This document shows positions 45,751-58,640 of a DNA stretch of 64,000 nt, piece by piece. A program made the translations under genes and the position numbers. The stretch comes from Taudactylus pleione (lineage: Eukaryota; Chordata; Amphibia; Anura; Myobatrachidae), in contig JAUIMM010000636.1 of the NCBI GenBank assembly GCA_031769625.1, positions 3,688,501 to 3,752,500 on the forward strand, given 5' to 3'. The notes beneath the pieces were generated by a model. That model saw only the letters and a program-made list of their open reading frames with translations. It was not told where the DNA came from and did not search any database. Numbering within the stretch: the first letter of the stretch is position 1; the number at the start of each line of letters is the position of its first letter.

Positions 45751-46579
45751 GGGCTCTATTTATTAACATTATTTTTACTAAAATAAAGTGGAATTGGGTG
45801 TTTTCACACCTATTTTAGTTTCACATAAAGTTACTAATGGTCAATTGGAGTAGAAATCATAAAATTCTACTCCAAGCCCTAATCATCATATATTTTTAGT
45901 AGACAGATCGCATTTCCCATAATTGTAATGGGAAATGTGACCTGGCCAAAGGTACTAAAAACTAAATGTGTAAAAATACTGAAGGAAACACTGTGATAAT
46001 AATACATCCTTCAGATGTCGTTACCCGGGGTTTCCCCCGGTTCCCTGTTTCCTGTTCTGCTCTAAGAGGCAGAGCAGAGCCGGGAGCCGGGCTCCAGTGA
46101 TCAGTTGTGTGGTCTAAAGAGAACACAAGCAGATCACAAGATAAAAAAACAAAACAAACTTACCTGCATCCAGGGTGATCGCTGCTCCGATGATGTCCTC
46201 CGGGGCTCGTGTCATCTGGTCTCCCGACTCCTGCACTGTGACCCTGAGGACATCACTGGTGCAGCGATCACCGGAGGTAAGTGAAAGTAAGGGCTAGAGG
46301 GACGCAGGTGTTGTGGGAGTGGTGGGGTCGCGGTACGGAGGGAGGGTTAGGCGAGCCTGTCAGCACGTGCGCAGCACCTTCTCACTGTATTTTTTTCCAA
46401 AAAATACAGTGAAAAGACTGCAGAGGGGATTCGTAGGAACAGAGCTTTATTGCAAGCTGTGTCCTTGTGAGGGATTTTTAATAAATCCCTGTGATATTTC
46501 CTAATTTGCAATGTGAATTGAGGCGAAAATATAACCCTACAATGTGCATTTTAAATGTGAATTGTAGTAAATAGGGCCC
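45751..46579. mobile_element. element I (GGGCTCTATTTATTA termini)
   Basis: Left end GGGCTCTATTTATTAACA and the inverted right end GGGCCCTATTTACTACAA. Flanking triplets are TAA and TTA, so a duplication is not proven. Interior hairpins: CATTTCCCATAATTGTAATG and GTTCTGCTCTAAGAGGCAGA. It is followed immediately by element H. No coding capacity. Confidence 0.75.
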
Positions 46580-46582
46580 TTA

Positions 46583-46754
46583 GGGGTATATTTACTAAAG
46601 TGCAGGTTTTTAGAAGTGGAGATGTTGCCCATAGCAACCAATCAGATTCTAGCTATTATCTTCTAGAAGGTGCTGGATGAATGTTAAGCAGAATCTGATT
46701 GGTTGCTATGGGCAACATCTCTTCTAAAAACCTGCGCTTGAGTAAATATACCCC
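46583..46754. mobile_element. element H, PIF/Harbinger-like MITE (172 bp)
   Basis: Ends GGGGTATATTTACTAAAG and the complement of GGGGTATATTTACTCAAG. TTA duplication at 46580-46582 and 46755-46757. Inner arms GATGTTGCCCATAGCAACCA and its complement. The TTA on its left is also the flank of element I, so H inserted at the very edge of I. Confidence 0.93.
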
Positions 46755-46757
46755 TTA

Positions 46758-47487
46758 GAAACTGCAATCCTTTGAAATCAAATGAAATGCAATTTGATAG
46801 TAAAAAGACCATATATTAGTCACTATTCATTTTAAGATGTTGTTGGATCAGATACACCAAGTGATCTGTTTCATGTCATTGTAACTAATTTATTTGTGAC
46901 CTGATCCCCTCAGTGTAAAGAATTGTGTAATATGGTAACACTTTATAAACAAAAGATAATAATAGTAGCATTAGCTACAGTATGAGATGAATTAAGCTGA
47001 CTAGTGGGTTTATAGATATATGGAGAGTGCTGATGTATGGAAAAAAGGGTAGCAATAAAGATTAATCATTTACCAGAATATTGTGCTTACAAGAACAGGA
47101 GATCTGAGGTAGCATAGTCACAGTTAGGGTTCATGTACCTATATAATGCATGTACAGCAGGTCACAGCAGTCCAATAGAGGGACCACGCTGCATTCTTCT
47201 CCTGGCTTGTTACCTCTATTTGCCGGAGGAGTCACTGAGGAAGTCATTGTGTCTGATCCCTAACTGTGCTTTCATGATTCATATCTCCTGGTGTATTTGT
47301 TTTCAGGGACTATTCACATGCTATACTCATTCAGTTTTCATGTGTTTCGGATGAAGAACAAATTCATATGCTTAGAAATACAAATTGAATTATATGGCAC
47401 CATTTGCAAATTTACATTAACAAAATGTGTTGTCCTTTGTCCAGTACACATTCCTTATCCGGTTATGTGATTTTTTTCTCAATATAT
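46758..47487. other. unassigned sequence
   Basis: Nothing recognised. Confidence 0.5.
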
Positions 47488-48263
47488 GGTCAGATTCAAT
47501 TAGCTGCTGAGTTGCTGCTCTGCCCTGAGCTATTCAATCACTGCAGCCACCCTGCGCGTTAAATCCCAGAAGGTGCATTAATGCAGATTTTTCCTCACAG
47601 ATCCTGAGGCGTTAAGTGCACCCTCTTGGGCCTACTGCGAGGGGTAACTCCATAGCTCCAGGCACTTGACCTGAAATCTATGGGTCTACGCGTGTTAGTT
47701 TACCATATGAGGAAATAAGCTTGTACTACTGGGTACACACTAGACAATATATTCGACTATTTGTTGTTTTAGCCAAATTGGAATGACATATTGTCCACAA
47801 GGTCTAGTGTGTACACCTTTGTGTGCGCTCCTGTGCCTCGTTTCTTGCATCTTCTCATCAGAAAAGAAGATATCTTTAACAATACTGGACGACCAGGCAA
47901 TATGTCCTTCTGATCTGGGCTCTGAAGACGTCATCTCAGCCACTCTCATATCCTCTATTTTCTCTTCCTACAGTTGGCTTGTTTTTATACCCTTATAGAA
48001 AGTACTGCCCATTATTTACATTTTCCAGAAATCATTAAGATGGTCGTATGGTGTTTAAAATGCAAACAATATATTGTTAACGATCTAACGACCAAACGAT
48101 GCAAGATACAGTATATATCGTTCCGTCGTTTGGAGGATTGCACAGTGTGTACGTACAATACCTTTTGTTCTGGAGATGAAGGGAAATAGGAACGACCATG
48201 GCGTCGTTTGCACATCATCTAGTGTGTACTCAGCATAAGCCCTGAAGCTAATTGAATCTGCCC
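47488..48263. mobile_element. element E (GATTCAATTAGC termini), interrupted by element D
   Basis: Left end GGTCAGATTCAATTAGCTGC, right end the complement of GGGCAGATTCAATTAGCTTC. The D-type element at about 47729-48234 fills most of the right half. Confidence 0.8.
47729..48234. mobile_element. element D, copy 2
   Basis: Starts CTGGGTACACACTAGACAAT and ends with the complement of CTGAGTACACACTAGATGAT. The interior contains scattered CGAACGAT/ATCGTT-like words typical of this family. A clean target duplication was not found. Confidence 0.75.
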
Positions 48264-48677
48264 ATAGTGCTGCTCTATGCATAGATGTGAATGAAACGCT
48301 TAACATTGAATGCACACTTTCATATATTATGTTACAGAGATTTCACAATTATCCAATACCTGCTCCTTTCTTCTCCCATACTGGAAGTATTGACTAGATA
48401 GGGGTGAGTGACAAGTAATTGAGATATATGCTTCAATCTGTCTTCATCTTATGAATAGTATTGGCATGTGAGGTGTATTAGCATACTGTAACACCGTTTC
48501 CTTTTTTTCATGGATCGTGATCAGGACTCCTTTGCACTTGCACCCTCTGTCATATGGGGTTAAACTGCAGAACTATCACATCAGCGATGCATAACCTTTT
48601 TTGGTCCAATGGCTGCATTAGGACACAGGATTATTTGTAGGGTCTACAATAAAGCTTACCTTGCTTAAGCATGTAAA
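48264..48677. other. unassigned sequence
   Basis: Nothing recognised. Confidence 0.5.
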
Positions 48678-48685
48678 ATACATAG

Positions 48686-49036
48686 CAGGGGCATTTCTAG
48701 AGAGGAGGGGGCCCGTGTGCAGTCTCCGACATGGGCCCCCTCCTCTGTGTCTGGCGGCCGGCAGCGCACTAAGCTGTGCGCGGCCAACACCGGAGTTATA
48801 GACTCTGGGCACTAGAATGCGCCCAGAGTCTATAGAGGAATGCGCAGGTCAAACGACGGGAAAATGGCCGCGGCGGTCATTTCCCAGTCATTTTTACAGC
48901 GCCGGACCCCCTCGCCAATGTGGGACTCCAGAGAGGTAAGTAATTCTATGTGTGCAGGGTGTGCAATGCGGGGCCCCCCTGGACCCAGGGGCCCGTGTTC
49001 CCCGCACACCCTACACCCATTATAGATACGCCCCTG
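48686..49036. mobile_element. hAT-type MITE (351 bp) with 8-bp target duplication
   Basis: Ends CAGGGGCATTTCTAGAGAGG and, from the right, CAGGGGCGTATCTATAATGG. A perfect ATACATAG lies at 48678-48685 and 49037-49044. Interior hairpins include GGAGGGGGCCC facing GGGCCCCCTCC and TAGACTCTGGGC facing GCCCAGAGTCTA. No coding capacity. Confidence 0.93.
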
Positions 49037-49314
49037 ATACATAGCGTTTAATACAGTAAGATGAACCGCTTTGCAGTTATATCAGGCCTCATTTATGTCC
49101 TCATAAGGGTAGAAGTATATAGTATGGTCACTTTATATAGGATTCCTTCCATACCCCTCTCCTGTAACACACTATTATCTCTGTAGTAGCACTTGCCCTC
49201 CACCTTTGTAATAACTCATTTCCTCCTAACCCCTCACCACTATAGTAACACATTCTCCCTACTCTCCCCTGTAGTGTCGCTGCCAGACTGACCTCACAAC
49301 CACAGGGTATGCAG

Positions 49315-49475
49315 TCACAATGTCGACAGCAGAAGGTCGACATTGATGATGTCAACATGTCGACATCATTACTGTTGACACCTGCAAAATGTCAATGTTG
49401 ACAAAATGTTGACTTTGGAAATGTCGACATTGTCAGAATGATGTAATTTCCATTAGGGTTAGTGTTAGAGTGAGG
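49315..49475. repeat. TGTCGACA-rich palindromic repeat
   Basis: GTCGAC occurs four times within about 120 bp (near 49322, 49336, 49358 and 49424), with further GTTGAC/GTCAAC variants. These words pair with each other on either strand. I recall similar TGTCGACAT-rich repeats from frogs but cannot name the family. Confidence 0.7.
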
Positions 49476-49644
49476 CAAAGAATTATACTAAAAGCACATT
49501 GTCAACAGTTCAACAGTGTCAGCATCACATGAATGGCGATATAATAAATGTCACCATTATGAACTGAGCTGTTGTAGTCTGTACTATTATTGTTTATATA
49601 GCACAAACATCTTCATTACAGTGTTCATGAGACTATGGGTCTGA

Positions 49645-50136
49645 GGCCATGATTCAGAGCCGGTCGCTCTGACAGAGCGCTCGCTCTGAATGAGGGCCGG
49701 TCTTTTTTTTTTTTAGAACGGCCACCTGGCCGCTTGAATAGCTGTGGGTGACCACCCACAGCTATAGTGAGCGGCCAGGAAGATGGTCGCGATGGTCAAG
49801 ACCATCGCGACCATCGGGCTTGCGACGAGACCCTTGTGGTAGGGTCTCGTTGCCGCAAGCGCCAGAGAGCTTTCGGCTCAAACAGAGAAAGCTCTCCCAC
49901 TGACATCACTTGTGATGTCAGTGGGGCCGGCCCCAGACGGTAGGCGTTCTCATGGGAACGCCTCCGTCTGGGCAGCCATTCCCCCGGCCCGCCCACCAAA
50001 GGGGGCGTGCTGTCACTCAAATCGACAGCATGCCCCCTTTGGTGCGAGACCCGGCTCCGTCGTGCGCATGCGCTCTGGGCCACCATCGACCCGGTTGCGA
50101 GCGCTCAGCGCTTGCGACCGGGTCTGAAACAGGCCC
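49645..50136 (+). mobile_element. hairpin-string element C, copy 2
   Basis: Same order of hairpins as copy 1, with ends GGCCATGATTCAGA and TCTGAAACAGGCCC. Stems co-vary with copy 1: GAGAGCTTTC pairs with GAAAGCTCTC where copy 1 has GAGTGATTTT with AAAATCACTC, and GACCCGG pairs with CCGGGTC where copy 1 has GACCCAC with GTGGGTC. A T-run of 12 at about 49705-49716 is unique to this copy. Flanking triplets TGA and TCA are only similar. Confidence 0.88.
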
Positions 50137-50199
50137 TCATTCCGATGTGGGCACTAATGCATTACAGCTGGGGTTTTGTATGTGCGAAAATATGCTAAT

Positions 50200-50577
50200 G
50201 CTACAGCCGCCTGGCAGTGTATTGTGACGCCCACTGGCGGCCTCACAGATCCAAGCAACTGCGTACAAATACGTAGCGGGGGTCGCAAATCTTTCGATAA
50301 TCGATCATCTGAGAAACCCTATGGTCTCGCAGAGTGGCAGACCGAGTTGAGATGCTGGAGCCATATGTAGGCAGATATAAGCCCCGGAAATGGTCAAGAT
50401 ATGCCCACATTTTTGCCGCCATTCCCTGTAACTGCCCCCAAATGGTCCATGAACGTCAATCACTTTGCATTTCAATCCTCACTGCAAGCGGTATGTGCGC
50501 AGTGTGACCATAACGCCTGAGCAGTTGACTGGTAATCGCTCAATGGCGGAAATATTGGCATTGTCTATTGTCTATTC
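50200..50577 (+). mobile_element. element F, copy 2
   Basis: Diverged counterpart of 17950-18310 in the same orientation (GAGAAACCCTATGGTCTCGC; TCACTTTGCATTTCAATCCT; CACTGCAAGCGGTATG). The similarity stops at GGCATTGTCTATTG, exactly where the 77-bp array begins. The expected TCTGAATCAGGCCC end is missing. Confidence 0.7.
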
Positions 50578-51118
50578 TTCTGTGTATTATGTTATCAGCC
50601 ATCGTCCTATGTAAGAGCTATGTGACTGTATAACATGAAAACATTGGTCTGTACTTCTGTGTATTATGTTATCAGCCATCGTCCTATGTAAGAGCTATGT
50701 GACTGTATAACATGGAAACATTGGTCTGTACTTCTGTGTATTATGTTATCAGCCATCGTCCTATGTAAGAGCTGTGTGACTTTATAACATGAAAACATTG
50801 GTCTGTACTTCTGTGTATTATGTTATCAGCCATCGTCCTATGTAAGAGCTGTGTGACTGTATAACATGAAAACATTGGTATGTACGTCTGTGTATTATGT
50901 TATCAGCCATCGTCCTATGTAAGACCTATGTGACTGTATAACATGGAAACATTGGTCTGTTCTTCTGTGTATTATGTTATCAGCCATCGTCCTATGTAAG
51001 AGCTATGTGACTGTATAACATGGAAACATTGGTCTGTACGTCTGTGTATTATGTTATCAGCCATCGTCCTATGTAAGAGCTATGTGACTGTATAACATGA
51101 AAACATTGGTCTGTTCTT
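50578..51118. repeat. 77-bp tandem array, 7 copies
   Basis: The unit begins TTCTGTGTATTATGTTATCA and ends CATTGGTCTGTAC. Copies are about 97% alike, with changes at TTC/GTC, AGAGCT/AGACCT, CTATG/CTGTG and GAAAAC/GGAAAC. High homogeneity suggests recent expansion. There are no unique spacers. Confidence 0.97.
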
Positions 51119-53213
51119 CAGGTCAAGGGGAAGCTGGTTAAGTTATATTTCTGTATGACAGTTTGGTGACAAGACAAAGGGAAGCATCAGATAGGGGATA
51201 GTGATGCAATGCGACACCAAGGACAATGATATATACTAAAAAGAACAACAGGAAGGTTTTTAAGATAATGCACTGTCTGGGAAAGAACTGCTGACGTTTT
51301 CTTAGAGATCTGTGCCATTGAGATTTTATTTAGTTCGGCAGAGCTGAGCCAAAAAAAAAAAGCTGAGAGGTAATATGTCCCTTCAGACATTTTGCAGCAG
51401 TTGCCGATTCAATCTTCATTATGCTACAATCTGTAGGTATTCTATATGCTGGAAGTACAATATTTAAAGTGAGTCCGATGCCCCAAAATACTGTATCTGG
51501 CCAAAAATTCAGGCAACTGTATTGGCTGGAAATATATATTTAGATCCTGGTAGATTGGGAGGATAAGATCACTATGATAAATAATAAAGCAGAGTCACAT
51601 TTCACCGCTTTAAGAGCCGCCTGCATCCAGTAACATCACCAACTCTCTCACACTCCATACTGGTAGGAAAATGAATGACATTGAGCTACTATCATTTTCA
51701 GGGATGTATACAGCTGAACACTACGGCAGCACATCATCGAGAACTGAATTTCCCCCTATAAATATTATAATCAGACCAAGTTTTATTTTTGTGTAGCACT
51801 TTCTGTCTAAATCTCTCAACGTTTTTGAATGCATTCACCATTATTTCAGTACAACAGAACTTTGCTCCAATTAGCCTTGAGTTTTCAATCACTTCTGCTT
51901 CAGAATATGACCTCTTGTTCTAGTATACGTATTTCTTTGAAATATACTTCCATCCTCAACTTTGTTAAACCCCTTAATGTTTTTCTAAGAGCAGGCCTGA
52001 GCTTTCACAAGGACTATTGCGAAAAATACATATTTTTTTAGGCATCTCCAGCTTCTGTCAAACTGTGCTCTGCTACTGGTAAAAAGCAGGGAGGATTTAG
52101 TGCAACGCCTCTTCTCAGAAGCAAGGATACATGCATACCATATGAAAATACTTTCAATAGTTGTCTTTAAACTATAGAACTGTATTATAATTTCAAAATC
52201 TATTTCTTAACTGTTAGCCATCACGGGTATATTAAACTAGTGACTTTATATGATATTTTATATGGATCTATTATTTAAACACATAACCGTTAGTCCATGA
52301 AGTCTGGATGTTTTGGAGGACGGAGTCCACAAACTAAGTTTTTTTAAAATTTTTAAAGTTTGGGCAATTAATAACATATTAATTACACTTTATGTGTTCT
52401 CCTTCAGGTAGCAGAATGAGTTTAGTCACCACTATTACCTCAGTATAGGTGTTGGCAAAGTAGAGACCTGAAAAAAAAATAATGGTGGTAACCACCACCT
52501 TCTACTACACCAGGTGAGGATGGACAATGCCTTTCCGAAGTAGAGACACACCTGAAATATTATGTAATGCTTAAATACATACTGTATAATCAAGCCTTCA
52601 TTTCACCTATATAATAAGGTCCACACTCATTAGATCATAATAGGCGGGAGAAGAAGCACACGATGGACTGAGCATGAAGGGAAAAATTAAGCAAGACGTA
52701 ACCAATGCTGGCTTTGTTCATACATTTTCAAGAAGTATGGTCATATGGTAAATATACTGGTTCCCATAGAATGTTTATACATTTCTCTGGAATTTTACTG
52801 TTTTTATACTATAACGCTGTCCAACCACCTCCTTATGTATGAAGTGTGTTGAAAGACCATCATAAATGTCTTGGTGAATATCCTAACAGTATTAGTGTCA
52901 GTACTATTTATTTCTTTACAAATATGTTATAGCAAGTTGCAACACACAACAATGATAAAAATAATAGGTATTTTAAACCACGGACCTGAATTCTCATCTA
53001 TATTATGGCATTGTGCTACACACTGCAGCCAACAACTTTTTGTATTACGACAAGGAGTGCTAATGTTATTGTATCATTAGCATAATAAGAAGAACACGCC
53101 CAGAGGGTATGTAATGAATGAAATTATTTAGATTTTATTTCAACATAATTTTTTAGTATTCGGAACATAAAATAATAGAATGGATATGATGTTTCTGTGC
53201 AAATAATATTTAT
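51119..53213. other. unassigned AT-rich sequence
   Basis: Only short frames without recognisable motifs (51829-52041, 52871-53080). No repeats defined. Confidence 0.5.
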
Positions 53214-53216
53214 ATA

Positions 53217-53664
53217 GGGCTCTGTTCAACAGTTTAAAGTTCCTACTCAACGCAAGCGCCGCAGCAATTCATCATTGCTCCGGTACGGAGACAGCTGATC
53301 CGAAAATTAGCTGTCTCTGCAGTTTTTTCACTGCCCCTTTTGGAGCTGTGAGACAAGTCTGCATGCGTGACTTACAACAGCCCCGGCGTCCGGTGGAAGG
53401 AGCTGGACAGGGGTGGAGGGATCCGACCTGGTACTCCGGGAAGATGGCGAATGCTCCCGCATTCAATCTCCTAAAATAATGAATTTTCGGAGCTTGATGA
53501 ATTCTGTCCCAATACTAGTGTACGGGGACAGCGGGCCATCACGGTAAGCAGGAGATATCTGTGATATCTCCATGAATGGCCCGAAAACTTAATTTCTACA
53601 ATTGCAGGTGAAAATTTTAATTTTCACCTGTCTTGTAGAAATTAAGTGATGATGAATAGAGCCC
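53217..53664. mobile_element. element A, copy 2 (uninterrupted, 448 bp)
   Basis: Ends GGGCTCTGTTCAACAG and, from the right, GGGCTCTATTCATCATCAC; ATA on both flanks (53214-53216, 53665-53667). Subterminal hairpin AATTTCTACAATTGCAGGTG facing CACCTGTCTTGTAGAAATT. The word GTAGAAATTAAGTGATGATG is the empty form of the site occupied by the PIF/Harbinger-like element at 12147-13668. Confidence 0.85.
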
Positions 53665-54410
53665 ATAGTCTTTTTGTGTCATATATATTGAGCATGACAT
53701 TATTATAGTGGTAAATTGGATCTACAACTTATGGGCAGTACAAACTAGATGATATGTCGTCTGATCCGGCCAGATAGGACGACATGCCGGCAACATCGTC
53801 TAGTGTGTACACTCAATGTTGCTGACCATGTGCACTCCCGCTCATCGTCAGCCATATCGCTCGTCGGACGGGCGACATCCAGTGCCAGATTAAGGCCCAA
53901 ATGGGCCTGGAGCTGAAATTTATGAAGGGCCTATTGTATTCTGCCGCAGGGGTGTGATCAGTGTCACAGGGTTGTGACTAATGATGTGGGGGGCATGACG
54001 AGTGTTGGGGAGTGGTCTGTACAGGGGGTGTGACTAGCACCATGATGGGCATAGTTAGCGCCTACCTTCCACCACCCCAATGACTCTCTCCTCTTCACAT
54101 ATATATTTGTGACCCCCCCTCCCCCCCACAGACACGTATTTTAGTAGGCCAATAGTACTCACCTATCGCATCACCTTTGTGCAGGCACAGGTGTAGGTAT
54201 TGCTCCCTGTATACACTACCTTACCCACCACCCACTGAAATACCTTTCGCCCATCAATCACTGCTGTATATCGAATTCATACCATTCATAGAGACCATCT
54301 CTCAAACACTGAAGTACCCATCATTCACTATCGCTCATTAATTTCATATTTCACTATCTTTAATTCCTCTCACCACCACTCCCTGACCCTAATGCTAACA
54401 CACTGATATA

Positions 54411-57400
54411 CCCCTCACTCACCATCATGCCCATACCACATAACAGACACACAAATACCCCTCACTCACATCATGCCCAGACCACATAACAGACACACAA
54501 ATGCCCCTCACTCACATCATGCCCTGACCACATAACAGACACACAAATACCCCTCACTCACATCATGCCCAGACCACATAACAGACACACAAATGCCCCT
54601 CACTCACATCATGCCCTGACCACATAACAGACACACAAATACCCTCTTACTCACATCATGCCCTGACCACATAAGAGACACACAAATACCCCTCACTCAC
54701 CATAATGCCCTGACCACATAACAGATACACAAATGCCCCTCACTCACATCATGCCCTGACCACATAACATGCATACATACTCCTCACTCACATCATGCCC
54801 AGACCACATAACAGACACACAAATGCCCCTCACTCACATCATGCCCTGACCACATAACAGACACACAAATACCCCTCACTCACATCATGCCCAGACCACA
54901 TAACAGACACACAAATGCCCCTCACTCACATCATGCCCTGACCACATAACAGACACACAAATACCCTCTTACTCACATCATGCCCTGACCACATAACAGA
55001 CACACAAATACCCCTCACTCACCATCATGCCCAGACCACATAACAGACACACAAATGCCCCTCACTCACACCATGCCCTGACCACATAACATGCATACAT
55101 ACTCCTCACTCACATTATGCCCAGACCACATAACAGACACACAAATGCCCCTCACTCACATCATGCCCTGACCACATAACATGCATAAATACTCTTCACT
55201 CACATCATGCCCTGACCACATAACAAGCACACATACCCCTCACTCACCATCATGCCCAGACCACATAACAGACACACAAATGCCCCTCACTCACATCATG
55301 CCCTGACTACATAACATGCATACATACTCCTCACTCACATCATGCCCAGACCACATAACATGCATACATACTCCTCACTCACATCATGCCCAGACCACAT
55401 AACAGACACACAAATGCCCCTCACTCACCATAATGCCCTGACCACATAACAGACACACAAATGCCCCTCACTCACATCATGCCCTGACCACATAACATGC
55501 ATACATACTCCTCACTCACATCATGCCCAGACCACATAACTGGCACACATACCCCTCACTCACCATCATGCCCAGACCACATAACAGACACACAAATGCC
55601 CCTCACTCACATCATGCCCTGACCACATAACATGCATAAATACTCTTCACTCACATCATGCTCTGACCACATAACAAGCACACATACCCCTCACTCACCA
55701 TCATGCCCAGACCACATAACAGACACACAAATGCCCCTCACTCACATCATGCCCTGACCACATAACATGCATACATACTCCTCACTCACATCATGCCCAG
55801 ACCACATAACTGGCACACATACCCCTCACTCACCATCATGCCCAGACCACATAACAGACACACAAATGCCCCTCACTCACATCATGCCCTGACTACATAA
55901 CATGCATACATACTCCTCACTCACATCATGCCCTGACCACATAACAGACACACAAATGCCCCTCACTCACATCATGCCCTGACCACATAACATGCATACA
56001 TACTCCTCACTCACATCATGCCCAGACCACATAACAGACACACAAATGCCCCTCACTCACATCATGCCCTGACCACATAACATGCATACATACCCCTCAC
56101 GCACCATTGCCCTGACCACATAAGACACACAAATACCCCTCACTCACATCATGCCCTGACTACATAACAGACACACAAATGCCCCTCACTCACATCATGC
56201 CCTGACCACATAACATGCATACATACCCCTGACTCACCATCATGCCCTGACCACATAACAGACACACAAATACCCTCACTCACCATCATGCCCTGACCAC
56301 ATAACAGACACACAAATACCCCTGACTCACATCATGCCTTGACCACATAAGAGACACACAAATGCCCTCACTCACCATCATGCCCTGACCACATAACAGA
56401 CACACAAATACCCCTGACTCACATCATGCCTTGACCACATAAGAGACACACAAATGCCCTCACTCACCATCATGCCCTGACCACATAACAGACACACAAA
56501 TACCCCTGACTCACATCATGCCCTGACCACATAACAGACACACAAATACCCTCTTACTCACATCATGCCCTGACCACATAACAGACACACAAATACCCCT
56601 CACTCACCATCATGCCCAGACCACATAACAGACACACAAATGCCCCTCACTCACACCATGCCCTGACCACATAACATGCATACATACTCCTCACTCACAT
56701 TATGCCCAGACCACATAACAGACACACAAATGCCCCTCACTCACATCATGCCCTGACCACATAACATGCATAAATACTCTTCACTCACATCATGCCCTGA
56801 CCACATAACAAGCACACATACCCCTCACTCACCATCATGCCCAGACCACATAACAGACACACAAATGCCCCTCACTCACATCATGCCCTGACTACATAAC
56901 ATGCATACATACTCCTCACTCACATCATGCCCAGACCACATAACATGCATACATACTCCTCACTCACATCATGTCCAGACCACATAACAGACACACAAAT
57001 GCCCCTCACTCACCATAATGCCCTGACCACATAACAGACACACAAATGCCCCTCACTCACATCATGCCCTGACCACATAACATGCATACATACTCCTCAC
57101 TCACATCATGCCCAGACCACATAACTGGCACACATACCCCTCACTCACCATCATGCCCAGACCACATAACAGACACACAAATGCCCCTCACTCACATCAT
57201 GCCCTGACCACATAACATGCATAAATACTCTTCACTCACATCATGCTCTGACCACATAACAAGCACACATACCCCTCACTCACCATCATGCCCAGACCAC
57301 ATAACAGACACACAAATGCCCCTCACTCACATCATGCCCTGACCACATAACATGCATACATACTCCTCACTCACATCATGCCCAGACCACATAACTGGCA

Positions 57401-58361
57401 CACATACCCCTCACTCACCATCATGCCCAGACCACATAACAGACACACAAATGCCCCTCACTCACATCATGCCCTGACTACATAACATGCATACATACTC
57501 CTCACTCACATCATGCCCTGACCACATAACAGACACACAAATGCCCCTCACTCACATCATGCCCTGACCACATAACATGCATACATACTCCTCACTCACA
57601 TCATGCCCAGACCACATAACAGACACACAAATGCCCCTCACTCACATCATGCCCTGACCACATAACATGCATACATACCCCTCACGCACCATTGCCCTGA
57701 CCACATAAGACACACAAATACCCCTCACTCACATCATGCCCTGACCACATAACAGACACACAAATGCCCCTCACTCACATCATGCCCTGACCACATAACA
57801 TGCATACATACCCCTGACTCACCATCATGCCCTGACCACATAACAGACACACAAATACCCTCACTCACCATCATGCCCTGACCACATAACAGACACACAA
57901 ATACCCCTGACTCACATCATGCCTTGACCACATAAGAGACACACAAATGCCCTCACTCACCATCATGCCCTGACCACATAACAGACACACAAATACCCCT
58001 GACTCACATCATGCCTTGACCACATAAGAGACACACAAATGCCCTCACTCACCATCATGCCCTGACCACATAACAGACACACAAATACCCCTGACTCACA
58101 TCATGCCCTGACCACATAACAGACACACAAATACCCCTGACTCACATCATGCCCTGACCACATAACAGACACACAAATACCCCTCGCTCACCATCATGCC
58201 CTGACCACATAACAGACACACAAATACACCTCACTCACCATCATGCCGACCACATAACAGACACACACAAATACCCTCAATCACATCATACCCTGACTAC
58301 ATAACAGACACACAAATACCCCTGACTCACATCATGCCCTGACCACATAACAGACACAAAT
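54411..58361. repeat. 47-bp satellite array (~84 units) with a 1585-bp tandem duplication
   Basis: Unit CCCCTCACTCACATCATGCC, CTGACCACATAACAGACACA, CAAATAC with two main variants (CAGACACACAAATG and CATGCATACATACT). Diagnostic variants repeat at a fixed offset of 1585 bp: ATACCCTCTT at 54961 and 56546, TGGCACAC at 55541 and 57126, GCACCATTGC at 56101 and 57686, GCCTT at 56336 and 57921. Thus about 54961-56545 was duplicated in tandem as 56546-58130. No long frames. Confidence 0.96.
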
Positions 58362-58640
58362 ATCATTTTTAAAATCTGACATAAAAAGAAAAACACCAAA
58401 TTAAATTTATAACATTTTAATTTCTTAAATTAAATTGTCCTACCTCTCAATTGGCCTGTTGTTATTCACTCCTCCTCCCGCTGGCTGCATTACGCAGAAG
58501 CTTCTCTATGGATGTCTTTCTGTCACTGGCCTGGGACACAGGGGTATCCCGTTTTAAAAGGGGGTTCACAAAATACAAAAGAAATAATGGCACAAATACA
58601 GTATATAAATAAATACACAGGTAAATAGAATATATATTAT

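Noticed and set aside
45748..46582. 3-bp duplication for element I
   Set aside because: The flanks are TAA and TTA. They look like a continuation of the inverted ends rather than a direct duplication.
50578..51118. Direct repeats considered as a CRISPR array
   Set aside because: Units are contiguous 77-bp copies without unique spacers, and the setting is a vertebrate genome.
54411..58361. Alternation of two unit types considered as repeat-spacer structure
   Set aside because: The variants are diverged versions of one 47-bp satellite unit; there is no constant repeat with unique spacers.
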